Assembly (NCBI GenBank): GCA_964600665.1 | Contig: CAZRKC010000001.1 | Span: 1 to 64,000 of the forward strand | Direction: 5' to 3' | Length of the DNA: 64,000 nt | From: CAZRKC01 sp964600665 | Lineage (GTDB): Bacteria > Bacillota > SLNR01 | Shown: piece after piece, positions 10,330 through 19,462 of the stretch | Layout: each line of letters opens with the position of its first letter | Position numbering within the stretch: position 1 is the stretch's first letter | Translations under genes and position numbers: made by a program | The notes under the pieces: model-generated | What the model saw: the letters and a program-made list of their open reading frames with translations, nothing else | Database searches by the model: none | What the model was told of the DNA's origin: nothing

Positions 10330-11313
10330 TCACTCCTTATGGGGTAAAACAGTATTTTGGCAATCCATCAAAAATGCAATCGCACCTTTGATGCCAATAT
10401 CCCTCCCAAGTATAGCAGGCAGGATTGGTATGTGACCAGGATTCACCATGGTAACACGTTTACTTACCTCGTGACGAACCATACTAAACATTATATCACC
10501 TATATTTGTAACTCCGCCACCCAGAATGATAACTTGGGGGCACAATTCGGTCATAATGTTTGCGATTCCAATGCCCAAATACCTCATTGCTCTTTGAATA
10601 ACAATATTCGCTATATGATCGCCCATTTTTGCGCCATGGGCAACCTGTTCAGATGTAACAGTATCGCCGAATAATTCCCTCAACAAGGTTGGTTGCCCTG
10701 CTTTGAGGTACTCATTAGCTTCACGCATAATAGCTGTTCCAGATGCTAGCGCTTCCAAACATCCATTGTTTCCACATTTACATGAAGGGCCATCAGGTTC
10801 GATGGTCATATGGCCAAATTCACCTGCACATCCATCGGTACCAATATATAGTTTCCCATTAATAATGATGCCTCCGCCAATACCCGTGCTGATCGTCAGA
10901 TACACAAGATTTTGGTATCCCATGCCTGCACCATATCGGAATTCGCCCAAAGCGGCAACATTCGCGTCGTTCTCTAAGTAAACTGGGCAGAAGCAACTTT
11001 CTTCTAAATGTTTGACAATCGGATACCCATACCATTCCTCTAAATTCGGTGCATTCAGTATCGTGCCATTTGTTCGATCAAGCGGACCTGGGCACCCAAT
11101 TCCTATCCCTTTGATTTCTGAACCTTGTTCGTGTAAATAAAGATTTTTCCATTGCAGATAATTATCTGTCACCCAGCTGAGAACAATATGCGGCTCTTTT
11201 GATGTGCGGATTTCTGACCTTGCTAGAATACACCCATCCCGGGAACTGATCCCCATAGCAGTCTTTGTTCCCCCAATATCGACTCCAATATAGAAATCTT
11301 GGGCTTTGTTCAT
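10330..11313 (-). CDS. ROK-family sugar kinase (glucokinase-like)
   Basis: A 327-residue ROK protein that would phosphorylate glucose or an N-acylhexosamine with ATP. It opens with DIGGTKT, the phosphate-binding loop of the actin-like ATPase fold. It carries the ROK zinc motif in GPSCKCGNNGCLEALASG, with the E of the signature following. No DNA-binding domain is present, so it is an enzyme rather than a repressor. A ribosome site AAGGAGTGATTCC precedes the ATG. Its neighbours are two hydrolases, which does not point to one particular sugar. Confidence 0.85.
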   Translation of the reverse strand: MNKAQDFYIGVDIGGTKTAMGISSRDGCILARSEIRTSKEPHIVLSWVTDNYLQWKNLYLHEQGSEIKGIGIGCPGPLDRTNGTILNAPNLEEWYGYPIVKHLEESCFCPVYLENDANVAALGEFRYGAGMGYQNLVYLTISTGIGGGIIINGKLYIGTDGCAGEFGHMTIEPDGPSCKCGNNGCLEALASGTAIMREANEYLKAGQPTLLRELFGDTVTSEQVAHGAKMGDHIANIVIQRAMRYLGIGIANIMTELCPQVIILGGGVTNIGDIMFSMVRHEVSKRVTMVNPGHIPILPAILGRDIGIKGAIAFLMDCQNTVLPHKE

Positions 11314-11333
11314 GGAATCACTCCTTGCTATGG

Positions 11334-12212
11334 TTAGTCAACTCTTTCCCATTTTAGGAATCCATCTTCGAATTTATTATTCAATTCACCTGAAGCCACC
11401 ATCATATTTAAAGTCGATACAATAGTTGCCGATGAGAGATAATACTGCCCGATATTATTGGGAATCGAATACGCCTGCATAAAATGTGCCATAATTTGTT
11501 CTCGAGACATGGGGTTCAATCCCAGATAAAACGTGATTTTCGCTTTAATATCAATCAAACGTTGTCGATTCTCACTTATGATTTCTTTGATATCAGATTC
11601 TATCGGCCCGTGGCCTGGTATATAGAAGCTCGCATGAGATTGATTCAATGTTTCCAGTGTCTTTATACCTTGTGCTACATCAAAATAATAAGGAATATAA
11701 TACTTACCCAGTATGTTTTTGGGGAAATATGCATCAGCTGTAAACATCACCCCTTCGGGAGAAATAACTCCCAATTGCCCTAAGGCATGCCCCGTGAGAT
11801 TAATAATCTTCAAATCATAAAACTCTTCATCAAAAGACAAAGTGTGATTAACCTGACTTGGTTTTGCCATAAAGAATTTCGATTTAAGCTCAACTGGGGG
11901 TAATCCCCCATAAAGATATATTGGTTCATAAAGCGGTTGCTCAATAATGGCCTTCTCGATGGCACTTGACGCTATCGCTGAATTGGTTTGTTGTTGTAGC
12001 CAGTGATTCCCACCAATGTGATCTGCATGTGAATGTGTATTGATGATTACCTTAGGTACCAAATTCATTGATTTTAACTCTTTATTGATTGATTTTGCAC
12101 TCTGATCATCCAACCCAGTATCAATCAAGATGCACTCATGGCTGTCAATTATATATACACCTACATTAACAGTGCCAGGAATGACATAAACATTTCCTGC
12201 AATATGAATCAC
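11334..12212 (-). CDS. Metallo-beta-lactamase-fold hydrolase
   Basis: The 292-residue protein has the zinc motif T-H60-S-H62-A-D64-H65 and further His ligands in LTGHALGQ and YIPGHGP, as in glyoxalase-II-like hydrolases. A C-terminal part of about 80 residues, helical and containing GLNPMSREQIMAHF, resembles the winged-helix extension seen in beta-lactamase-like protein 2 type enzymes. The start is GTG with AAGGGGCG before it. The gene follows the AEC carrier by 16 bases. A thioester or ester of a carried organic acid is a reasonable guess for the substrate. Confidence 0.8.
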   Translation of the reverse strand: MIHIAGNVYVIPGTVNVGVYIIDSHECILIDTGLDDQSAKSINKELKSMNLVPKVIINTHSHADHIGGNHWLQQQTNSAIASSAIEKAIIEQPLYEPIYLYGGLPPVELKSKFFMAKPSQVNHTLSFDEEFYDLKIINLTGHALGQLGVISPEGVMFTADAYFPKNILGKYYIPYYFDVAQGIKTLETLNQSHASFYIPGHGPIESDIKEIISENRQRLIDIKAKITFYLGLNPMSREQIMAHFMQAYSIPNNIGQYYLSSATIVSTLNMMVASGELNNKFEDGFLKWERVD

Positions 12213-12228
12213 ACCGACACGCCCCTTC

Positions 12229-13128
12229 TTAAAATAACTTAAGGATTAATGGTACGGTCACGGTACTGGCTAATAGTGATATTAAAATAATCGATGCAGC
12301 AAGCTCTGCATCCAAATCATATTTGATGGCAAAACTCAAAGTAGTCATCATCGCCGGCATCGATGCCTCCATAAGTCCTACTTGATATGGGATCCCTTGT
12401 AAATTCAGCACTTTTGCTGCAAGCATATATATAGCAGGCGAAATAATTAGTTTTATCAGACAGGCAACAAAGACCAAACCTACAGATTTGCCGACCTTAT
12501 CTGGCCTCAATGATAATCCTAACGATATCATTACCAGAGGGACGACTAAGGAACTCATGTACTCCAGTGCTTTTACAACAAATGCAGGTAACGATATCCC
12601 ATTCAATAGAAAACCCAATATCAATCCCCACAAAGGAGGAAATTTAAGGATATTAAAAAAATCGAAACGAGTTGACTGATGTCCTTTTTTGCCAAAGTGA
12701 GCCGCAATGCCTGCCCCGATGGACAGACCAACTAAACCAGTACTGAACTGATCAAAAAAAACACCGTAAACCAAATTTTCTTGGCCAAAGATGCTAATGA
12801 TCAATGGAAACCCCAAAAAGGATGTATTGCCGAAACCCGATGCAATAATAAAGGCTCCTGCAGAGGCAGCTGGAATCTTCAAGAATCTTGACACTGCATA
12901 TGCAATCGCCATACACCCGAAAACTGAAACATTCGCTAATATAGGCAACTTAAGTAAAGTGAGTGAAAATGTCGATCGCCATACTGCTAAAAAAACCAGA
13001 GATGGCATCGCTATGTTGATGATCAAGGTGTTCAAAACTAGCACATTTTCTCTTTTGAGCAAACCTAATCTCAACATCAGCATCCCAATCATAACAATCA
13101 GAATCGCTGCACTCATAATAGTTCCCAA
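12229..13128 (-). CDS. AEC-family (auxin efflux carrier-like) transporter
   Basis: A 299-residue integral membrane protein with about ten hydrophobic helices, arranged as two similar halves. The helix-breaking signature NTLIINIAMPSLVF near residue 40 is typical of AEC permeases, which move malate, malonate or other carboxylates. The frame starts at TTG (13128) with GGAGGG eight bases upstream; an in-frame ATG lies four codons later. It heads the minus-strand run of metallo-hydrolase, ROK kinase and amidohydrolase genes. Confidence 0.8.
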   Translation of the reverse strand: MGTIMSAAILIVMIGMLMLRLGLLKRENVLVLNTLIINIAMPSLVFLAVWRSTFSLTLLKLPILANVSVFGCMAIAYAVSRFLKIPAASAGAFIIASGFGNTSFLGFPLIISIFGQENLVYGVFFDQFSTGLVGLSIGAGIAAHFGKKGHQSTRFDFFNILKFPPLWGLILGFLLNGISLPAFVVKALEYMSSLVVPLVMISLGLSLRPDKVGKSVGLVFVACLIKLIISPAIYMLAAKVLNLQGIPYQVGLMEASMPAMMTTLSFAIKYDLDAELAASIILISLLASTVTVPLILKLF

Positions 13129-13740
13129 ATCTTTATCCCTCCGTCAACAGCTTCAGAAATGCAATGTACATTAACAAAATTCCATTACCTTTTATGTGTT
13201 GTACCTATTTAGTAGGATTACAGCAATCTTCGTACTGTTAATATTATGCAAGAATAATCAGGATTCGGACATTCACAAGGAACGATTATTATCCAAAGCT
13301 CAAGCCGTATTGACTGCCGTATTTTGCGGTTTGAACTGATTATTCTTCCTCGACATATTTCGAGTGCTTGAGGCTATCTGTCCTTATAATCATTCCATAC
13401 TTTTGGTGTCTCCTTTGGAATTTTTCGTCTGATCTGGATAGTTCCGCTCATTGATTTGTCTCGCATTAGAATTTGATGGTATACATTGTTCTGTAAATTA
13501 ATTTCTAAAGTGAGTCATTGCCAAATTTTAGCATCTACAGAATCAAATCGCGACCCGTGCGTTACGATGGACCTCAATTGATTAATAAGATTCAAAAGTC
13601 TTGCATACTACTTAAGCATACGAAACAGTTCTTAAATGCACGCTCAATCTTGATGGCTGTAGGAGATAGTCATTCAATCAATCATGTTAACAAAGAATTG
13701 GGGGCTGCATAGTGCACAGCCCCACTAATCAGCAAAGGTT
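13129..13740. other. Gene-free stretch, 612 bases
   Basis: No ORF in either strand looks like a protein. A 64-codon plus-strand frame (13518-13712) has no ribosome site. The right end holds a hairpin, GGGGCTG with CAGCCCC around a short loop at 13703-13724, just beyond the stop of the next minus-strand gene. It has no strong U-run and may be that gene's weak terminator. The composition is AT-rich and I see no repeats. Confidence 0.5.
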
Positions 13741-14091
13741 TTATGACTCAGCTTCCCAACCAAAAACCCTGTAGGCCATTACCGTCATCATGCGTTTTAA
13801 TTTTCGATAGGCCGCCGGATCCATTTTTAAACCTTCATAGAGTCGATCCATAAACCCAGAGACGTATTCTGCAAATTTTTGAGGTGAATCCATGTCACTT
13901 ATTTCTAGAGAGAAGTCAATTTCATCTTTTCCAACACGAGAAGTTTTTAGTAATTCCTCACACTCTCCATGACAGCAACCGTAGACATCCATAATCTTAC
14001 CAGGCTGAATCGCTTTTACAAATACGATCAAGCCTTTGTCTCCAATGATATCTTTTTTACAATTTGAACATGGCAATACTTGTCTGCTCAT
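13741..14091 (-). CDS. Hypothetical protein with Cys motifs
   Basis: A 116-residue soluble protein of unknown function. The N-terminus has C-S-N-C-K-K and, about 35 residues on, GCCHGEC, together suggesting a small zinc site. The rest is helical and ends in RVFGWEAES. I chose the ATG at 14091 because AAGGAGG lies seven bases upstream; the frame could also open at a TTG at 14109. It stands alone between an empty stretch and tRNA-Pro. Confidence 0.65.
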   Translation of the reverse strand: MSRQVLPCSNCKKDIIGDKGLIVFVKAIQPGKIMDVYGCCHGECEELLKTSRVGKDEIDFSLEISDMDSPQKFAEYVSGFMDRLYEGLKMDPAAYRKLKRMMTVMAYRVFGWEAES

Positions 14092-14375
14092 GTGATCACC
14101 CTCCTTCAACTTTAATTCACGATAAACAGCTTGATTCCTTTAACGCGTTATCCTAAAAAAATCGAACCAATTATTTAATAATGTCGCCAATGCTAAGAAT
14201 GTAACATCAACTTCAATAAAATGGATAACAGTGTAACTTGAAAAAATTTATCTGTTTACGAAGTTTACCATTCTAGATTTCATTGTTTACAGTACTCTTT
14301 AATGTTTCATATCTGTGTTTCCATGAATAATCGTAATATAAGGGTTGCATACTAAAACATATCAACACTTAACTG
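14092..14375. other. Gene-free AT-rich stretch
   Basis: Between the start of the hypothetical gene and the tRNA-Pro terminator I see no coding frame and no known RNA motif. A promoter for the minus-strand gene is expected here but none stands out. Confidence 0.4.
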
Positions 14376-14412
14376 TCAAAATAAAACAACTCACAGAATC
14401 ATACTGTGAGTT
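14376..14412 (-). terminator. tRNA-Pro terminator
   Basis: Minus strand: AACTCACAG and CTGTGAGTT form a perfect 9-bp stem with a 7-base loop, followed by GTTTTATTTT. It begins five bases after the CCA end of tRNA-Pro. Confidence 0.85.
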
Positions 14413-14416
14413 TGGC

Positions 14417-14493
14417 TGGTCGGAGTGAGAGGATTTGAACCTCCGGCCTCTTGGTCCCGAACCAAGCGCTCTACCAAACTGAGCCACACCCCG
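14417..14493 (-). tRNA. tRNA-Pro (CGG)
   Basis: Minus-strand cloverleaf: acceptor CGGGGTG pairing with CACTCCG, D arm GGCTCAGTTTGGTAGAGC, anticodon loop TTCGGGA (CGG), T loop GTTCAAATC, discriminator A and encoded CCA. It has its own promoter and terminator. Confidence 0.95.
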
Positions 14494-14501
14494 ACATGAC
14501 A

Positions 14502-14530
14502 ATTCTAGCGGAAATTAATGTTTGTGTCAA
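14502..14530 (-). promoter_or_regulatory. tRNA-Pro promoter
   Basis: Minus strand TTGACA (14530-14525) and TAGAAT (14507-14502) are spaced by 17 bases, close to perfect consensus, with the tRNA starting eight bases after the -10 box. Confidence 0.85.
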
Positions 14531-14586
14531 CAAGGAGGATCTGATTCAATTTGCCTTATCAACTCCTGTAACCAGATATCCAATGA

Positions 14587-15630
14587 TCAGCCACGAAAAA
14601 CGGCCTTTTGCCTCTCCGATAGAAACAATGATTCCATGAATTCTTCTCTATTAATGCCATATTGTGTTTCCACATAATGCAGACCCATTGACAAATATTC
14701 ATCTAACGAAAGATCCGATCGATTTGGGATAATATCAGCCGTGTTCACTTCATAGGCAATCGGATTGTCTCTTATATTGGTTTCCTTGTGCTCTTTGACG
14801 GCAATAATCAACTCAATCATTTTCTTGATTCTATCTTCACCCAAATAGTAAAGACCCTGCTTTATGGTGCGAATATGAATGTCATGACATTGTACATGCA
14901 TTTTGATGAATCGGATGAATTTTATGAAAAAACCAATATCTCTGGCAATCAGATCCTCGACCTTTTTAATTTTAATGTTACAGTCAATTGCAAATTGATC
15001 AATATCTGCTCTAGTTGCCGCAAGCACGGGAATATCAATGATCTTGTTCAAAACCGGTTTTCCAAACAAATATCCTTGGAAATAATGATAGCCGGCTTCT
15101 TTCGCAATTTTGAAATCTTCCACTGACTCAATCTTCTCAGCTATCAATTTACACTTAGTTCTATCCATTGTTCGTGCAATATGTTTGCAATCCAGTCGAT
15201 TGTTTTTTTTAAAACACACCTTGACAATGTCTACATACTTGATAAACCACCCAAGCCCATCATCTAAGGTAAAATCATCTATTGCAAAGAGAAACCCATC
15301 TGCTTTGAGTTTAGTAATTGCACTTCCAAGTTTTTTCTCCGGGATTGCGCTTTCAAGAATTTCGATCACAAAAGCCGTATTCGGATAATGACAAGGGATA
15401 CCTCTCGTAATCAGATTTGCCGGAAAGTTAATGAATTTCTTCTTGATATCATGAGGCTGATCACACGGTAACCCCAGAAAATAGCTTCCTAATAACGCAT
15501 TCGTTTCACGGCCACCATCAACACTTTGCTGGATGTAATGGTTCTCTTCTGCTCTTCGATGGAAAAATTCCATTCCAATTGTTCTAAGCTGTGAGTCAAC
15601 AACTCTCTGGCTGGCAAAGTATTTTATCAT
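14587..15630 (-). CDS. Degenerate EAL plus HDOD signalling protein (YuxH-like)
   Basis: The 347-residue protein has an N-terminal EAL-like domain followed by an HDOD-like domain, an architecture linked to signalling. The EAL part is recognisable from IDDF, AEKIES and HYFQGYLFGKP. The opening motif is GMEFFHR instead of EAL, and the lysine-aspartate pair is VKVCF, with the aspartate lost. It is therefore probably not a c-di-GMP phosphodiesterase but a binding or regulatory protein. I use the ATG at 15630 because TTGGAGATTCGC precedes it; the frame is open to 15681. It lies divergent from the redox operon, sharing a 190-base gap. Confidence 0.75.
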   Translation of the reverse strand: MIKYFASQRVVDSQLRTIGMEFFHRRAEENHYIQQSVDGGRETNALLGSYFLGLPCDQPHDIKKKFINFPANLITRGIPCHYPNTAFVIEILESAIPEKKLGSAITKLKADGFLFAIDDFTLDDGLGWFIKYVDIVKVCFKKNNRLDCKHIARTMDRTKCKLIAEKIESVEDFKIAKEAGYHYFQGYLFGKPVLNKIIDIPVLAATRADIDQFAIDCNIKIKKVEDLIARDIGFFIKFIRFIKMHVQCHDIHIRTIKQGLYYLGEDRIKKMIELIIAVKEHKETNIRDNPIAYEVNTADIIPNRSDLSLDEYLSMGLHYVETQYGINREEFMESLFLSERQKAVFRG

Positions 15631-15821
15631 GCGAATCTCCAATGTGTTAACAAATTTCCTTAAATTATTCAATCCCACCAATAGAAATCCTGCAAATAAT
15701 TATTGCGACTATTCCGCATATTTCGCCGACTATCGACACAGGGCGACGATTTATGGACATTCAAAAGGATAAATTGCAGTCACTGAAGAAATAGTGATTA
15801 CTATCATCAGGTGGTGATTAT

Positions 15822-17093
15822 ATGAAGTCTCATCAATTTAAATTTGCCATCATATTGTTCTTAGTTATCGTCACTTTCCTTTGGTATACGAGCAGCTTTT
15901 TCGGTAATACTCCACAAAGTTTAATTCGGCCGATATATAAAATTATGGCAATCTGGGGTACCATATTTATTTACATCCAATATGTATTAAGCACCAGACT
16001 GCGATGGTTAGAACGCAATTTTGGACTTGATCGAATGTTACACCAGCATCGATATTTTGGTCGTGCCGGGGTGGTGGCAATCACGATTCACGGCATTTTA
16101 GTATTATACAGTCAGTGGCTGCGATTGGGTCGTTTTAATTTTTCAACCTTCATTCTTATTGGGATTGTGGCATTGATGGGTTATTATATCACCGCTGGAT
16201 TGGCTTCTACATACAAAAAAATTAATCTTCGGTATGAAACATGGAAAAATATCCACTTGATTAACTACATCCTATTTCCAATTTCCCTTTTCCATGTATG
16301 GAATTACAGCACAAAGGGGTCTTTCTTCTATTACCTCTGGATATTCTTTGCCGCAACTTATCTAATGATTATCGCTTACCGGGTTCATCGGATACATACA
16401 ATCAATACTCATCCCTATACAGTCGTTGCCGTAGCCCAAGAAGCGGTTGATACCTGGAGTTTATACTTCAAAGGATCAGCCATTAAACATAAACCTGGGC
16501 AGTTTATGCTGATTTCTTTATTGCGACAAGGAAAACGCTCGGCATCTCATCCATTTACGATTTCAAGTAGCCCGGACTCAGATTCCATTTCAATAACGCC
16601 AAAAGAACTTGGTGATTTTACGTCAACCATCAAACATACAAAACTTGGTGATCGTGCTTTCATCGATGCCCCTTACGGGATTTTCAGCTATTTGAACCTA
16701 CCTCAAACTAATCTTGTTATGCTTGCAGGAGGCATCGGGATCACTCCGTTCATGAGCATGTTGCGCTATATGAAGAGCTACCCATACCCTTACCAGATCA
16801 CACTTTTGTGGGGAAATAAGAAAGAAGCTCAAATAGCTTTCAAAGAGGAGCTGAATCAACTTGCGGTTGCTCTACCTTCTTTTAAATGGATACCCGTCAT
16901 GTCTCATCAATCAGATTGGAATGGAGAAACTGGATACTTAAGTTTCGAATTGATTCAAAAGTATCACCAACTCAATGACGACACCCATTTCCTTTTATGC
17001 GGTCCACCTCCAATGACACAGGCAGTATTGAAGTTCTTATCGAATGCGGGGATTTCGCGAAACCGAGTTCATTTTGAAGTATTTGAGCTATGA
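15822..17093 (+). CDS. Ferric-reductase-like membrane flavoprotein
   Basis: Residues 1-190 form about six membrane helices with the ferric-reductase heme histidines in LHQHRYFGRAG, ITIHGIL and SLFHVWNY. The C-terminal half is a ferredoxin-NADP reductase module. It has FAD binding at HPFTISSSP, NAD(P) binding at LAGGIGITPFMSML, and the terminal HFLLCGPPPM with the aromatic end FEVFEL. The likely role is electron transfer from NAD(P)H through FAD and heme across the membrane, to an unknown acceptor. The ATG has AGGTGGTGATTAT before it. It leads an operon with a disulfide oxidoreductase and a selenocysteine MsrA, suggesting a thiol or methionine repair function; that link is inference. Confidence 0.85.
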   Translation: MKSHQFKFAIILFLVIVTFLWYTSSFFGNTPQSLIRPIYKIMAIWGTIFIYIQYVLSTRLRWLERNFGLDRMLHQHRYFGRAGVVAITIHGILVLYSQWLRLGRFNFSTFILIGIVALMGYYITAGLASTYKKINLRYETWKNIHLINYILFPISLFHVWNYSTKGSFFYYLWIFFAATYLMIIAYRVHRIHTINTHPYTVVAVAQEAVDTWSLYFKGSAIKHKPGQFMLISLLRQGKRSASHPFTISSSPDSDSISITPKELGDFTSTIKHTKLGDRAFIDAPYGIFSYLNLPQTNLVMLAGGIGITPFMSMLRYMKSYPYPYQITLLWGNKKEAQIAFKEELNQLAVALPSFKWIPVMSHQSDWNGETGYLSFELIQKYHQLNDDTHFLLCGPPPMTQAVLKFLSNAGISRNRVHFEVFEL

Positions 17094-17114
17094 AATGACA
17101 TAGGGGTGATGTAT

Positions 17115-18491
17115 ATGCGGACTTGTGATTTAATTGTCATCGGTGGGGGTGCCGCGGGAATCAATGCTGCTCGGGGGCCTGCAAGTAAGGGCTGGGATGT
17201 GGTCATGATTGAGGAAGCTTTCATGGGGGGAACTTGTACTAATATTGGGTGTATGCCTTCAAAAAGTTTACTCACGTCCGCCCATCATCTAAAGCATTTT
17301 ATGAATTCGGAAACCTATGGAATCTCTGCAGAAAGTATCCATTTCGACTGGGATCAGATTCTTAAGAATAAGGATGACCTGGTTATGAGCCTTCGACAAG
17401 GGGCTGAAGGATTTGTCAGTGTTTTCCCTTCAGTTAGCATCCTACAAGGGCGCGCTGGATTTATTGCTCCTCATACGATTGAAGTGAATGGCACTCAACT
17501 TCAGTCCGACAGAATTGTGATTGCCAATGGGGCAAGAAGCAATATCCCTCCTATCTCCGGTCTGGAAGGCACACCTTATTTGACCTCAACAACTGCAATG
17601 GAACTGCGTAAACTGCCTTCATCCATGGCAATCATGGGGGGAGGAATCATTGCAGCTGAATTCGCGCAGCTCTTTCAAAGTTTTGGTGTCAAAGTAACTA
17701 TTTTTGAGATGAATGACCATTTGGTTTCAAACCTTGATTCAGATATTCGTTCGTATACGCTTGATATGCTGAAAAATGAAGGTGTTTCAGTATTTACGGG
17801 AACTGCGATCCAGCGCGTGGCATATGATCACAATCACTTTATATTATCGACCAAGAGCAAGCAGACAAGCAACGAGTTCCATTCTGAATCCTTACTCGTT
17901 GCAACTGGGCGAAAACCCAACTCTGATTTACTCAATCTCGAAATCACTGGGATCCAAACAGATGAGCGTGGATTTATCATCGTGGATTCGAACTATTCAA
18001 CGAATGTTTCTGGTGTTTGGGCAATCGGAGATGTGATAGGAGGTGCAATGTTAACGCATAAGGCACGGGAAGATGGTAATATGCTCGCACGACACTTAGT
18101 GGACGGATACATCCCGAATTACTCTTCATCCAGTTCAATTCCCGGTGTAATTTTTACAGACCCTGAGATTGCATACTGTGGCTTGACTGAAGAACAAGCC
18201 CGTAACAAGTATAAGAAAATCGAAGTCAAACTTTTCCCCTTTGGTCATATTGGTCGGGCTAGAGCCACACAATCTGATTTCGGATTCATAAAATTGATTG
18301 TCGATTATGCAACTTCAAAAATCCTTGGTGCTCATATAGTGGGATCACGAGCTGGAGAGATTATCCATGAAATCGTTGCGATAATGCGTTATCATGGAAC
18401 ATATTCTGACATCCAGAATATGATTCACATTCACCCAACGTATAGTGAAGGCTTGCTTTCCGTCTCAACTTTATTTGACAAATCGGAGTGA
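17115..18491 (+). CDS. Pyridine nucleotide-disulfide oxidoreductase (lipoamide dehydrogenase/mercuric reductase-like)
   Basis: A 458-residue class I flavoprotein disulfide reductase. FAD binds at VIGGGAAGINAA. The redox disulfide is in GGTCTNIGCMPSK. The second Rossmann motif is AIMGGGIIAAEFAQLF. ATGRKPN and AIGDV mark the second FAD contact. The C-terminal dimer interface has the catalytic HIHPTYSE. The N-terminus lacks a lipoyl domain, and no 2-oxoacid dehydrogenase genes are near, so a general dithiol or quinone substrate is more likely than lipoamide. I choose the ATG at 17115, seven bases after AGGGGT; GTG and ATG codons at 17106 and 17109 are alternatives. Its stop overlaps a possible msrA start by one base. 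Confidence 0.85.
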   Translation: MRTCDLIVIGGGAAGINAARGPASKGWDVVMIEEAFMGGTCTNIGCMPSKSLLTSAHHLKHFMNSETYGISAESIHFDWDQILKNKDDLVMSLRQGAEGFVSVFPSVSILQGRAGFIAPHTIEVNGTQLQSDRIVIANGARSNIPPISGLEGTPYLTSTTAMELRKLPSSMAIMGGGIIAAEFAQLFQSFGVKVTIFEMNDHLVSNLDSDIRSYTLDMLKNEGVSVFTGTAIQRVAYDHNHFILSTKSKQTSNEFHSESLLVATGRKPNSDLLNLEITGIQTDERGFIIVDSNYSTNVSGVWAIGDVIGGAMLTHKAREDGNMLARHLVDGYIPNYSSSSSIPGVIFTDPEIAYCGLTEEQARNKYKKIEVKLFPFGHIGRARATQSDFGFIKLIVDYATSKILGAHIVGSRAGEIIHEIVAIMRYHGTYSDIQNMIHIHPTYSEGLLSVSTLFDKSE

Positions 18492-18496
18492 TGTTC

Positions 18497-19162
18497 ATGC
18501 TTGAAAACAATCGTTATAAAACAGATCCACCAGAGATTGACCGCATTACCTATTCAATGACTGAAACTGCAACCTTCGGAATGGGGTGATTTTGGACCCC
18601 TGATGCCCGGTTCGGGCTGTTAAATGGTGTCATACGTACCCGCGTTGGTTATGCAGGTGGGACAACGATTGATCCAAATTACAACCAACTTGGGGATCAT
18701 ACTGAAACGCTGCAAATTGAGTATGATCCCACGATTCTATCCTATACTGATATCATGACATATTTCTGGAGCTGGCATTTGGCGAGAATAAAATCCTGGT
18801 CTCCCCAATACCAATCGAAAGTGTTTTGTCATGACTATACGCAATTAGAGTTAGCCACGCAGATCAAATCGCAGATGGAAAAAGATATGAACACCACTTT
18901 CTACACTGACATTGCCATTCTTAATCAGTTTCACATTGCCGAGGATTATCATCAAAAACATTACCTCCAGCGATACCCCGTTCTTCTAAAAGATTTTGAA
19001 CGGTATTTCAAATTTTTTTCCGACTTTATCGATTCACCGAGTGCTGCGAAAGTGAATGGATTTGCATCTGGATTTGGAAATAGATGCGATCTGCTGTCTC
19101 TTCAAGACCAGTTAGGCATTTCTGAAATATCCATAAAAAAATTGATGGAAATTTCCATCTAG
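18497..19162 (+). CDS. msrA: Peptide methionine-(S)-sulfoxide reductase, selenocysteine form
   Basis: MsrA repairs oxidised methionine. The frame runs from ATG 18497 (an alternative ATG is at 18491) to TAG at 19162, with one in-frame TGA at 18587-18589. The TGA replaces the catalytic Cys of the GCFW motif, so the protein reads FGMG-Sec-FW (Sec31). The flanks VIRTRVGYAGGTT and LGDHTETLQIEYDP are diagnostic of MsrA. Sixteen bases after the TGA, GCCCG and CGGGC form a 5-bp hairpin around GTT, at the distance expected for a bacterial SECIS. A cysteine near the C-terminus (GNRCD) could resolve the selenenyl intermediate. Selenocysteine MsrA is known in some Clostridia. Standard gene calling would report only the downstream part. 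Confidence 0.93.
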
Positions 19163-19462
19163 TAATACACTTTCTATTCTCAAATTTCACAGCAGACTGA
19201 TTGATTTATTTCAAGTACCTCACAGGTTTTGTGGGGTATTTTCTTCGCACTATTCTTGGTATATACACTTCAATTACAAGAATTATGAGTCGATGCGAAG
19301 CGTGAATAAACGCTCAGACATCATTCAGGCCGTTACTTAAAGACTGTTGAGGACTTAATACATTTTCACTAATTATCAGTATCCACGAAAAGAATTGCAG
19401 TGGAGACCATACTTCAATATTTCGAATGGTTTGCGATATTGTCGTGGTTTTTAAACAGATGA
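19163..19462. other. Intergenic stretch of 300 bases with one terminator
   Basis: Apart from the terminator at 19216-19242 I see no gene, known RNA or repeat. It separates the convergent msrA operon and polyprenyl synthetase gene. Confidence 0.4.
19216..19242 (+). terminator. Terminator of the redox/msrA operon
   Basis: TACCTCACA and TGTGGGGTA pair over nine bases (one G-U) with a 5-base loop, followed by TTTTCTT. It lies 54 bases beyond the msrA stop. Confidence 0.8.

Noticed and set aside
13518..13712. 64-codon plus-strand frame in the gap after the AEC gene
   Set aside because: No ribosome site and no protein-like features.
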